Assembly (NCBI GenBank): GCA_963702595.1
Contig: CAVPDC010000019.1
Location: 1 to 64,000 of the forward strand
Length of the DNA: 64,000 nt
From: JALORV01 sp963702595
GTDB lineage: Bacteria > Pseudomonadota > Gammaproteobacteria > Burkholderiales > Burkholderiaceae_F
Direction: 5' to 3'
The notes under the pieces are model-generated. The model saw only the letters and a program-made list of their open reading frames with translations. It ran no database searches and was not told the DNA's origin. Position 1 is the stretch's first letter; each line of letters starts with the position of its first letter. Shown here one piece after another: positions 43,279 to 53,651 of the stretch. The position numbers were made by a program, and so were the translations under genes.

Positions 43279-43297
43279 TGTAGCAAAATACGCTACA
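43279..43297. promoter_or_regulatory. Palindromic operator of the HTH-nucleotidyltransferase gene
   Basis: TGTAGC-AAAATAC-GCTACA, a perfect 6-bp inverted repeat whose last base is the A of the gene's ATG (43297). A repressor bound here would cover the start region, fitting autoregulation by the winged HTH of the encoded protein. Confidence 0.7.
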
Positions 43298-43983
43298 TGC
43301 CTACCCTGGCCCATCAACTGTTTGGGCAGACGCGTTCCGCTGTACTGAGCGCGCTTCTCCTCCATCCGGACGCCGCACTGCACGTACGGGAACTGGCTCG
43401 CCTGACAGGCGCCTCGGCGGGCTCGTTGCATCGCGAACTTCGGTTACTGGCCGACATGGGCCTGCTGCTGCGGCAGGAAGTGGGCCGACAGGTGCACTAC
43501 CGCGCCAATACGTTGCACCCAGTGCATGCCGAGCTTGCGCAGCTGCTGCGCAAGACGGCCGGCCTGGTGGACGTGCTGCGCGAAGCCCTTGCGCCTTTGG
43601 GTCCGAAGGTACAGCTAGCGTTTGTCTACGGCAGCATGGCGGGCCGCGCTGAGCGCGCAGGCAGCGACGTGGACCTGATGGTGCTGGGCACAGCCTCGTT
43701 CGCGGATCTCGCACATGCGCTCGCCGGCGCGCAGGGCACATTACGGCGCGACGTGAACCCGACGATCATGACGCGGGTTGAATTCGCCACACGCCTTGCC
43801 AAAGGCGATGGCTTCGCGCGCACTGTGGCGCAGGGCGACAAGCTGTGGTTGAAGGGAGAAGAAGGTGACCTTGCAGAACCTGCTGAAGATCGGCCGCCTG
43901 AAGCCACACGAACCCAACGCCGCCGAGGTGCAGCGCCTGCTCGCGGCAATCCGAAGAAACCTGGTCGACGCCGACGTAACTGA
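43297..43983 (+). CDS. Winged-HTH / MNT nucleotidyltransferase (antitoxin candidate)
   Basis: 228-residue fusion of a winged HTH (about 5-80: LHVRELARLTGASAGSLHRE, then LLADMGLLLRQEVGRQVHYR) with a minimal nucleotidyltransferase (about 95-190). The MNT motif GSX10DXD is exact: G112-S113 and D124-V-D126 (AFVYGSMAGR, GSDVDLMVLG). In MntA/HepT pairs such an enzyme AMPylates the HEPN toxin. The last 37 codons overlap the HEPN gene by 119 bases and read as Arg/Pro-rich nonsense, so the natural stop may have been lost. Operator directly upstream. Confidence 0.85.
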   Translation: MPTLAHQLFGQTRSAVLSALLLHPDAALHVRELARLTGASAGSLHRELRLLADMGLLLRQEVGRQVHYRANTLHPVHAELAQLLRKTAGLVDVLREALAPLGPKVQLAFVYGSMAGRAERAGSDVDLMVLGTASFADLAHALAGAQGTLRRDVNPTIMTRVEFATRLAKGDGFARTVAQGDKLWLKGEEGDLAEPAEDRPPEATRTQRRRGAAPARGNPKKPGRRRRN

Positions 43984-44317
43984 GATCAGCGACGAGACCC
44001 GTTTCGATGTGGCTTACAAGGCAGTGATGCAGTGCGCTCTCGTCGCCATGCAGGCCGCTGGGTACAGGCCGGCGACCAACGAACCAGGCCATCACCAAAC
44101 GATGATCCAGTCGTTGCCGTTCAGCTTGGGCGTGAGCAACGATGTGTGGGTGGTGCTCGACGCACTTCGTCGCCAGCGCAACGCCAATGACTACACCGGA
44201 CAACCGATCACTGCCGCCGCCGTCGCTGAATGTTTGGCGCAGGCCAAGGCGCTTGAAAAGACTCTGCTGGCGCACCTGCGTGCCCGGCGTCCCGACCTGC
44301 TGAAGCCGGTGTCATGA
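43865..44317 (+). CDS. HEPN-domain protein (toxin candidate)
   Basis: 150-residue all-helical HEPN protein from GTG 43865, preceded by GGGAG. The helical core runs FDVAYKAVMQCALVAMQAAG to VVLDALRRQRNANDYTG. The expected RX4HXY motif is R103-QRNA-N108-D-Y110, with Asn in place of the catalytic His, so RNase activity is doubtful while the Tyr targeted by AMPylation is kept. Partner of the preceding nucleotidyltransferase. Its TGA overlaps the ATG of the hsdM stub (ATGA), so it was once coupled to a restriction-modification operon. Confidence 0.82.
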   Translation: MTLQNLLKIGRLKPHEPNAAEVQRLLAAIRRNLVDADVTEISDETRFDVAYKAVMQCALVAMQAAGYRPATNEPGHHQTMIQSLPFSLGVSNDVWVVLDALRRQRNANDYTGQPITAAAVAECLAQAKALEKTLLAHLRARRPDLLKPVS

Positions 44318-44424
44318 ACTCCGCAACGCTGGTCCAAAAGCTCTTGAGTTACGGCAACGTCCTGCGGGACGGTGGTGTGAGCTTATGGCGTGGGACAAAC
44401 GTCGCGAAGCCGTGGCTGACCTGA
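44314..44424 (+). pseudogene. hsdM: Truncated hsdM 5' end
   Basis: Reads MNSATLVQKLLSYGNVLRDG then GVS, the conserved N-terminus of type I restriction-modification methyltransferase HsdM (usual form: ST.VQKLWNYCNVLRDDG.S). Similarity ends after about 23 codons; the frame then gives an unrelated tail and stops at 44424. ATG overlaps the HEPN stop. The rest of hsdM and any hsdS/hsdR are absent. Confidence 0.8.
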
Positions 44425-44603
44425 TCCGGGTTCTCGATGCCAGTTGGCGTGGTCCGTCGGGCCACTGTGGCCCTAACTCGGCGGTCGTGCGGCACGGATC
44501 AAATTGCTCGTGACGTAAACGTGCCTTGGTCTGACTGCATATTGGGTTGGCAAGCATTGCAAGTCATTGAATCCAAATGCCCAATAAGATCAAAATCAGC
44601 CTT
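44425..44603 (+). other. Right end of the tRNA-Arg element
   Basis: No recognised gene. A 42-codon ORF from ATG 44385 (MAWDKRREAVADLIRVLD) to TGA 44513 has a plausible start but no known family. Base composition becomes more A/T-rich toward the repeat (CATATTGGGTTGGCAAGCAT). Confidence 0.4.
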
Positions 44604-44646
44604 CGAACCAAGGGGTCGTGGGTTCGAATCCTGCCGGGCGCGCCAC
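44604..44646 (+). repeat. attR-like 43-bp direct repeat
   Basis: Exact copy of 43092-43134, the tRNA-Arg 3' portion, without the 5' half of the tRNA. It is followed by AAAAGGGG...CCCTTTTTC, which could be the original chromosomal terminator of this tRNA. Confidence 0.93.
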
Positions 44647-44925
44647 ACATTTAAAAGGGGTTGCAGCATGCAGGCCCTTTTTCTTTGGCCGATGTGGCAT
44701 AAGAGATGCCGTAACGCCGTCCTATCGGGCCCTGGGCGGGAGTGACTGAGACCGTCCGATGTACCTGTTGCTCCGGGCCACCTCCACCCTGGGAAACGGC
44801 ATTGCAATCGATCGCTTCGAGCGGATGATCAGCTAGTCACCCTTTGCGTGGCTGGCAGCGCCTGACTGCGGCCAGGTTTCCACACGGCGCGACCACCGCC
44901 GGCAATCGATTTCGTGAGGTAGTTA
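44647..44925. other. Gap between attR and the glucan synthase gene
   Basis: Holds a terminator-like AAAAGGG...CCCTTTTT stem (about 44653-44686). No convincing ORF. GTGAGG at 44914-44919 may serve as the ribosome binding site of the next gene. Confidence 0.45.
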
Positions 44926-44964
44926 CTGAACTTCTATCGTTATCTCTCCAACTGGTTCGACGCG

Positions 44965-47900
44965 TTGTCGCGGCCTCAGCGCTGGGGCGCACGCGACGAG
45001 CCCTTATGGGCCGAAGTGTTCAGCCCGGAGCGGCTGGAGCAGCACGCCGAGAGTCTTGCAGAAGCACAGACCACGGGGGATCTGCGCCTGCCCTGGTTCG
45101 GCTTCGCCCGGCGCAGCGCCGACAATGCGCGGGTCCTGACCAACGCCTACGAGGCCATAGGCAACGCGGTCGACCAGCAGAGTTCGATCACGCCGGCCGC
45201 CGAGTGGCTGCTCAACAATTTCCACATCGTTGAAGAGCAGATACGCGATATCCGCTCCTTGCTGCCGTCCGGCTTCTTCAATGAGTTACCCGCGCTCGAC
45301 AGCGGCCCACATTTTGGGATGCCTCGAATCTACGGCATTGCATGGGCGTTCACCGCGCACACCGACAGTCACTTCGACTCGGCCCTGCTGCAACGGTTCG
45401 TTGCCGCGTACCAGCGCGTGCAGCCGTTGACGCTGGCCGAGCTATGGGCACTGCCGGTCATGCTGCGCATCGTGATGATCGAGAATCTGCGGCGCCTTGC
45501 CGCGCGCATTGTCGAGTCGATCGACGGCCGCGAACTGGCGGATCGCTTTGCCGATGAATTGCTCGGTCTCGGCCCAAGTGGCGCATCGAACCAGCCCAGC
45601 TGGCCTTTTGACGAAAGTCTTCCGTTGCCGCGCGCGTCCGCGGCACAGCTCTACCAGCGATTGCGTTACGCCGATGTTGTGGCGGGTCCCGTGCTTGCGA
45701 CGCTTACGGAACGGCTGGCCAAGGAGGGCACCCAACCTGAGGAGGTTGTGCGGCTCGAAGTAGATCGGCAAACGGCGGCCGATCTTTCAGTGCGCAACCT
45801 GATCACAAGCCTGCGACTGATCGCGTCGTTCGAGTGGCAGAAATTCGTCGAGGCTGTCAGCCTCGTGCACGACGCGCTCTGCGCGGCGCCGCACTTTGCC
45901 GGCATGGATTTCACCACCCGCGACCGCTATCGGCACGCCGTCGAGGAACTCGCACGCAGAGCCCCGCTGAGCGAACTCGAGGTCGCGCGGGTGACCGTGG
46001 CGCGTGCCGCTCAGGCCAGCGGCGCAGAAGATGAGCGGCTGAATGACCCTGGCTACTACCTGATCGATGACGGGCGGGAGGAACTCGAGCGAGAGCTCGG
46101 ATACCGGGTTCCACTCACACGCAGGATTTTCCGGGCCGCGCTGCGAATCGCGTTGCCTATGTACGTCGGTGCAGTCGCGTTCCTGACATTCGGCGTGGTC
46201 GGCGTCGCGATCGCGCCGGGCGCGGAAGCGGGCATCGCTGCCTCCTTCCTTATCCTGCTCGTGGCGCTGGCGATCTTCCCGGCGTCCGATATCGCGGTCA
46301 CCATCGTTAATCGGCTGGCCTCCGCAGCCGTCGCGCCTCGTCATCTCCCGCGCCTGGAACTCGCCCGTGGCATTCCAGCATCGATGCGCACCTTTGTGGT
46401 CGTGCCGATCCTGCTCGGCAGCGACCAGTCCATCGCGGAACAGGTCCATCAGCTCGAAACGCGCCACCTGTCCAGCGGCTCCGGAGAGATCTACTTCGCC
46501 CTGCTCACGGACTGGCCCGACGCCGACAGTGAGCAGATGCCGGATGACCGCGCCCAGTACGACTACGCGGTGACGGCAATCCGGAAGCTCAACAGCCGGT
46601 ATCGGAACGCGACCGACGGAACATGGGCTGGCTACCCGCGCTTTTACCTTTTCCATCGGCGTCGCCTGTGGAATCCGGCGCAGTCGCGGTGGATGGGGTG
46701 GGAGCGTAAGCGCGGGAAGCTGCAGGAGTTCAACCGCCTGCTGCGCGGTGCGACCGACACATCGTTCTTCGTTGATGGGGACTTTGTACCGCCACCCGAT
46801 GGGGTGTGCTTTGTCCTGACACTCGACGCCGACACGATCCTGCCGATCGGGGCCGTTACTGAACTGGTCGGAACTCTCGTGCATCCTTTGAACCGGCCGA
46901 GGTTCGACGCAAGCAGCCGGGTCGTCAAGGGTTACGGGATCCTGCAACCGCGCATCACGCCTGCTCTGCCGACACGCATTGGAGGCACGCGTTTCCAGCA
47001 GCTCTTCTCAGGTCATGCCGGTGTCGATCCGTACACGTTCCAGGTGTCGGACATCAATCAGGACCTGTTTGGCGAGGGCACTTTTACCGGCAAGGGCTTG
47101 TACGACGTCGACGCCTTCGAAGCATCGCTCGCGGGGCGGACGCCAGAAAACGCAATCCTGAGCCATGACCTGTTCGAAGGAAGCTTCGCGCGCTGCGGAT
47201 TTGTCAGCGATGTCGAGCTGTTCGAGGAGTTTCCGTCGCATACCGGCGTGGCTGACATGCGGTCGCATCGCTGGATCCGTGGTGACTGGCAGCTGCTGCC
47301 CTGGATCTGCGGCCGCTACTGGCGCAGCGTTTCGGCGCTGGCGCGTTGGAAGATGATCGAGAACCTGCGTCGCTCGTTGTCGGCACCGGCACTTTTCCTG
47401 ATGCTCGTCGCCAGCTGGCTGGTTCCGTCCTTGACCCCCGGGCCCTGGATCGCTCTGGCCCTCGTCGCGCTCCTCCTTCCGCAGGTGCTGTCGCTGCTCG
47501 AGCGCCTCGTGCCGCAGCCGGACCTCGACCGCAGCCACTGGCTGCGAAGCCTGGCGGCGGACTTCATTGCTGCGGGAACGCGCGCCGGTGTGAACCTGGC
47601 GCTCCTCGTTCACCGCGCCTGGCTGACCGGCGACGCGATCGTGCGAACCCTCGTTCGTCTGGCGAGACACCGAAATCTGCTCGAGTGGAACACCAGCGCG
47701 CAGGTGCAGACCTCCGCTCGCCTGTCCGGCATGAGCTTTGTCAGGAGCATGCTTCCCGCCACCGTCATCGTCTTCGCTGTCGGTGTCGCAGTGTTCAAAA
47801 CGCAGCCGGACCGTCTCTGGGCGGCACTGCCGTTTCTTGCATTGTGGGTGCTGGCGCCGTTGATCGCACGGAAGATCAGCACGCCCCCGAAGAAGGGAGC

Positions 47901-50900
47901 GGCCGGATCGATCGAATCGGCCGATGTCGTCGCTCTGAGGCTGATTGCTCGCCGCACCTGGCTCTATTTCGCGACCTTCGTGACCAAGGAGCACCACTTC
48001 CTGCCGCCGGACAACTTCCAGGAGGAACCGGCGCCGGTCATTGCTCATCGCAGCTCGCCGACCAACTTCGGGCTGTACCTGCTGTCTGTTGTCGCCGCCC
48101 GCGATTTCGGTTGGATCAGCATGCATGAGATGGCAAGCCGACTTGAGGCGACGCTGGACGGAATGGACGCTCTGCCGCGCCATCGTGGCCACTTCCTGAA
48201 CTGGATCGACACGCTCACCCTGCGGCCGCTCGAGCCCAGGTACGTGTCGACTGTCGACAGCGGCAACCTGGCGGCAATGCTGCTGGTGCTCTCGCAGGCT
48301 TGCAATGAGGCCGTCAACCGGCAGGTGCCTCAAGCCCGCGCGATGGCGGGCATTGGGGATGAAGTCGCACTGCTGCGTCGTTCTCTCGCTCACGTGGACA
48401 AACGTCGCAGCGCTGCCGGAGTGGGCTTCGACCAGTTGCACGAGGCATTGCTGCGGATGGAACGCTTGCTCGAGTCTCCGGCCCTCGCGCCGCATGACCG
48501 CGATCAGCGCCTGGCAGCTCTCGAGATCGCTGTATCCGATGTGCATGACATCGTCAAGACTTTGGCCAGCGAAGGTGATACGGGAGAGTTTCAGGAGGCG
48601 GTACTGTGGTCCGAGGCCATGCTGTCGAACGTTCGCGGGCAGCTTCACGATCGTCTCGAACTGGCGCCCTGGCTCGAGGCTGTCGAGAGTGAACGCCCGA
48701 CCGGCGGGTTCGATAACGGCGCCGTTGGTGAACCTGGTGACGCGGTCGAGCTGGAAGCGCGGGGCAGGATCGCGCACTCACAGCACGCCGTTGAGGCACT
48801 CGCCGATCGGCTGCGAACCCTTTCGCGCCGGGCGCGCCAGCTGTTCGACGAGATGGACTTCACCTTTCTCTACGACGAGACACGCGATCTTTTTTCGATC
48901 GGCTACCTGGTCGAAGACGCCAGGCTCGATCTTGGCTGCTACGACCTGCTCGCGTCCGAAGCCAGGCTCACGAGCTTCACTGCGATCGCAAAGCGCGATG
49001 TCCCGGCTGACCACTGGTTCCGTCTTGGTCGCACGCTCGTGCCCGTCGACGGTGGCGCGGCACTGGTGTCATGGTCGGGATCAATGTTCGAGTACCTGAT
49101 GCCATCGCTGCTAATGGACACACCGCATGGCACCCTGCTCGAGGCGACCGTGCGCCGGGTCATTGCCCGGCACATCAACTTCGGTCACGAGCGCAACGTA
49201 CCGTGGGGCATTTCGGAGTCGGCCTACAACGCGCGCGATATCCACCTCACCTACCAGTACTCCAACTTCGGCGTTCCTGGCCTCGGCCTGAAGCGGGGGC
49301 TGGGCAAGGACACCGTCGTCGCTCCGTACGCAACCGCGCTCGCCGCCATGTACGACGCCAAGGCTGCGGTCACCAACTTCGAACGGCTGACCGCGGTCGG
49401 TGCCCTGGGCCGATACGGCTTTTATGAAGCGCTCGACTTCACCTCCAGCCGCTTGCCGAAGTCCGAGGATGTCGCGATCGTGAGCGCGTACATGGCGCAC
49501 CACCAGGGCATGACGCTGGTCGCGCTGGCGAACGTGATCCTCAATGGCGAGATGCGTCACCGTTTCCATCGCATACCGATGGTGCAGGCGACAGAGTTGT
49601 TGCTGCAGGAAACCGCCCAGCGAGACGTCACGCTCGCCTTACCTCGTTCAGATCGGGCGACGCCGGCGGTCGCGAGTTCACTGGCGGGGCCAATCGATCG
49701 GCGGGTCAATTCACCGCATTCCGTACCGCCATCGACGCAGTTGCTTTCGAATGGTCGTTACAGCGTGATGGTCACGGCGGCGGGGGCCGGCTACAGCCGC
49801 TGGCGGGACCTCGCCGTGACGCGCTGGCGCGAGGACGCGACTCGCGACAACTGGGGCAGTCATCTCTACCTGCGAGACCGGACGAGCGGGTACCTGTGGT
49901 CGGCCGGGTATCAACCGGTATGTGCCGAGCCGGTTCATTACGAGGCCGAGTTCTCCGAGGACCGCGTGCGCATCATGCGCGCTGATGCCGGGATCGAGTC
50001 GTCACTGGAGATCATGGTGGCGGCCGATGACGACGTCGAGATCCGTCGCCTGACTTTGAAGAACACCGGGACGAGGCAGCGCGAGATTGAAATCACGTCG
50101 TACACCGAGATCGTGCTGGCAACGCCCGCATCCGACGAAGCCCACCCGGCCTTCTCCAATCTATTCGTGCAGACCGAGTACGTGCCTCAGGTCAACGGGC
50201 TGCTCGCGACACGCCGACCGCGATCGGTCCACGATGAGTCCCTATGGGCGGCTCACGTGGTCGCCTACGAGAGCAAGAACGAGGGTGGCTCCGGCATCGA
50301 GTTCGAGACCGATCGCGTCAAGTTCCTGGGTCGCGGTCGCAACGTCCAGGCACCCCTGGCCTTGATGGAGGGGCGGCGCCTGTCGAACACCGTCGGAGCG
50401 GTCCTCGATCCGATCGCCAGTCTGCGCATCCACTTGGCCATTGCCCCGGGTGCAACGGTGCACGCATCGTTTGCGACGATGGTCGCAAACAGCCGCGAAA
50501 CGATCCTCAACCTCGCCGACAAGTACCACGATCCGGGCGCATTCGACCGCGCATCGAACCTGGCGTGGACCCATGCCCAGGTCAAGTTGCATTACCTCGG
50601 CATTACAGGGAGCGACGCCCAGGTCTTCCAGCAACTGGCCAGCCGGATTCTTTACTCGAACTTGCTGCTGCGTGGCCCGCGTGACCTTCTGCAGGCCAAT
50701 CGCCTGGCAGTCTCCGAACTCTGGAAGTTCGGCATCTCGGGCGACCGTCCGATCCTGCTTGCACGCATCGAGGACGGTGCCGACATCGGTGTGGTCCGGC
50801 AGCTGCTGACAGCCCATGAGTATCTGCACGTCAAGCGGCTCGGCGTCGACCTCGTCATCCTCAACGAACAGTCGACCTCCTACGCGGAGGGCCTGCAGCA

Positions 50901-53581
50901 GGATCTCGAAATGCGGGCACACGAAAGCAATGCGCGCAAGGGCGGCGAAGACGCGGCAGGGCGCGGCGCCATTTACATCCTGCGTGCCGATCTTCTCAGC
51001 GAAGCCGAACGGACGTTGTTGCTGACTGCCGCACGCGTAGTAATCAGCTGTCACCAGGGCAACTTGCCGGCGCATCTGGCGATGCGTCAGCGCGAACAGG
51101 TGGCGCCGCCGCAGCCACGCTTGCGCGCTGCACCTGGCACGTCGGCCGTGCTGCACCCGCCGGCCCTGCAGTTTCCGAACGGCCTGGGCGGATTCACCGA
51201 TGGCGGGCGTGAGTACGCGGTCGTCCTGAATCGGGGCCAGCGCACGCCGCTGCCATGGATCAATATCGTTGCCAATGACGGATTCGGCTTTCATGCATCC
51301 GAGTCCGGCTCGGGCTACACCTGGGCCGGCAACAGCCGTGAGAACCAGCTGACGCCCTGGTCAAATGACCCGGTGTCGGATCCGACGGGTGAGGCGTTCT
51401 TCCTGCTTGATCGCGACTCTGGCGTTCTGTGGACGCCGACTGCACTGCCAATCCGGGTCGAGGAAGCCAGCTATATCACGCGCTTCGGTCACGGCTACGT
51501 CAGCTTCCAGCATCGATCCAATGGGATCGAGAGCGAGCTGGTCCAGTTCGTTGCCTCCGAAGATCCGGTCAAGATATCGCGGCTGCGCCTCATCAATCGC
51601 GCGAACCACACACGCCAAATTTCGGTCACTGCCTACGTGGAGTGGGTGCTTGGATTCTCGCGTACGGTGAATGCACCGTTCGTCGTCACCGAAGTCGATG
51701 CACAGACGGGCGCTGTGTTCGCTCTAAACCCGTGGAATCGCGAGTTCGGCAGCCGGATCGCCTTTGTTGCGTGGGATTCCCCTGCGGCCGGCCTGACCTG
51801 CGATCGGCAGGAGTTTCTCGGTCGCAACGGCCATCTCGAGGCGCCAGGCGCGCTCGCGGCAGACCTCCCACTTTCCGGGCGATGTGGCGCGGGACTCGAT
51901 CCATGCGCAGCGCTGCAGCGTGATGTCACCCTTGAGCCTGAGTCCCACGTCGATCTGATCTTCGTGCTGGGACAGGCCGCCAGCGCCGAGGCAGCACGTG
52001 AGCTGATCCGGCGATACCGTGCCGTGCCGGCTGCCGAGGCCGAACTGGTTCGTGTCAAGCAGCAGTGGCGCGAAGTCCTCGACCTCGTGCAGGTCGAGAC
52101 GCCGGATCTGCCGATGAATGTCATTCTCAATCACTGGTTGCTGTACCAGACGATTGTCTGCCGCATCTACGCCCGCAGTGCGTTCTATCAGGCAGGTGGC
52201 GCGTATGGGTTCCGCGACCAGTTGCAGGATGTCATGGCGTTGACGATCGCGCGCCCGGATCTGACGCGCAGGCAGATCGTCAGCGCCTCGGCACATCAGT
52301 TTCGTGAAGGTGACGTCCAGCACTGGTGGCATCCTCCGTCCGGACGCGGCGTACGGACGCATTTCTCCGATGATCGCGTCTGGCTGCCTTACTGCGTCAG
52401 CCACTATCTGACAACCACCGCAGACATGAGCGTGCTGGACGAACTGGCCCCGTTCGTCGAGGGCGCTACTCCTGCCGCCCGAGCGCGAAGCGATGTACTT
52501 CGAACCCACCATCTCGGATGACAAGGTCACGGTGTACGAGCATTGCGCCCGTGCGCTCGACATCAGCATGGCGGTCGGACAGCATGGCCTGCCATTGATG
52601 CATGGCGGAGACTGGAACGACGGCATGAACCGCGTCGGCGCCGAAGGCCGTGGCGAAAGCATCTGGCTGGCCTGGTTCCTGTGCGCAACGCTGCGCGAGT
52701 TCGCGCCGATCGCCGCGCGGCGCGGTGACCACGCGCACGCGCGCGCATGGGCCGCGCACGCGGACAATCTTCAGGCCGCCGTGGAACGCGAAGCGTGGGA
52801 CGGCGCCTGGTATCGCCGTGCCTACTTTGACGACGGGTCTCCGCTGGGTGCCGCAGGCAATTCCGAATGCCGCATCGATTCACTGGCGCAAAGCTGGGCG
52901 CTGATTTCCGGCGCAGGTGAGCCCGCACGAGCGCGGCGGGCGATGGAGTCCGTGGGCGAACATCTGGTCAAGCCAGGAGACGACATGGTGCTGCTATTCG
53001 CGCCGCCATTTGACCGTTCGCCTCAGGAGCCGGGGTACATAAAGGGCTATCTGCCGGGCGTGCGAGAAAACGGCGCGCAGTACACGCAGGCTGCCGTCTG
53101 GTGCGTGATCGCCCACGCGCTGCAGGGCGACGGCGAGCGCGCCGCCGAGCTGTTCGAGATGCTCAATCCGATCAATCACGGCTCGACCCGCGCCGGCATC
53201 CACCGCTACAAGGCTGAACCCTACGTCATCGCCGCCGACGTCTACAGCGAGCCGCCGCATACTGGTCGGGGCGGCTGGAGCTGGTACAGCGGCGCCGCCG
53301 GGTGGATGTATCGCGCCGGCATCGAATTCATCCTTGGATTCAAGCCGCGCGGCCGTGAGATCCTGATCGATCCCTGCATCCCGGAGCAGTGGCGCAGCTA
53401 CAAGATTCGCTACCGGGCGAAACGTGCCACGTACGACTTCGTGATCGACAACCCGCAGGGCGTGGCACGAGGTGTCCTGCGAGTAGAACTCGATGGCAAG
53501 GAACTTCCCGAACGGACGGTTCCGATCCTGGACGACGACGGAGTTCACAACGTGCGGGTGACGCTGGGACCGGTCGGTTAG
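44965..53581 (+). CDS. ndvB: Cyclic beta-glucan synthase (GT84-GH94, NdvB-like), one frameshift
   Basis: Giant inner-membrane enzyme that polymerises, cyclises and trims beta-glucan. Repaired length is about 2,870 residues, as for NdvB. Membrane segments lie at about 390-450, 805-845 and 930-970. The GT84 domain has the DxD in LTLDADTILP (about 622) and HRWIRGDWQLLPW (about 768); transglycosylation and two sugar-binding regions follow; the C-terminal GH94 phosphorylase has HGGDWNDGMNRVG with the catalytic Asp (about 2,550). A one-base insertion near 52461-52466 splits the open frame (stop 52521). TTG 44965 is the first listed start, but coding similarity (FYRYLSNWFDAL) extends to CTG 44926 after GTGAGG, so the true start is uncertain. 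Confidence 0.92.
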
Positions 53582-53651
53582 GTTTCAGTGCGGCCGACGC
53601 CGACGACACCCGAGCCGGGGCGACGTCCCTGGCATCTGGCTGTCCGTCGGC

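Larger units (their letters stand above)
43092..44646 (+). mobile_element. Integrase-less tRNA-Arg integrative element remnant
   Basis: A 1.5-kb segment bounded by the 43-bp duplicated tRNA 3' end, the usual product of tyrosine-recombinase integration. Inside are an operator, an HTH-nucleotidyltransferase gene, a HEPN gene and the start of hsdM. No integrase or excisionase is present, so the element is either a deletion remnant or depends on a recombinase elsewhere. Its genes point to a former type I restriction/abortive-infection island. Confidence 0.8.

Noticed and set aside
43140..43296. Integrase or excisionase gene inside the tRNA-Arg element
   Set aside because: Looked for on both strands; only a terminator, GGGGTTCAC direct repeats and the operator are present.
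44385..44513. 42-codon ORF at the right end of the tRNA-Arg element
   Set aside because: Overlaps the hsdM stub in another frame and matches no family I know; kept only as a note.
47008..48777. 589-codon minus-strand ORF opposite the glucan synthase
   Set aside because: Shadow; the GT84-GH94 frame explains this DNA.
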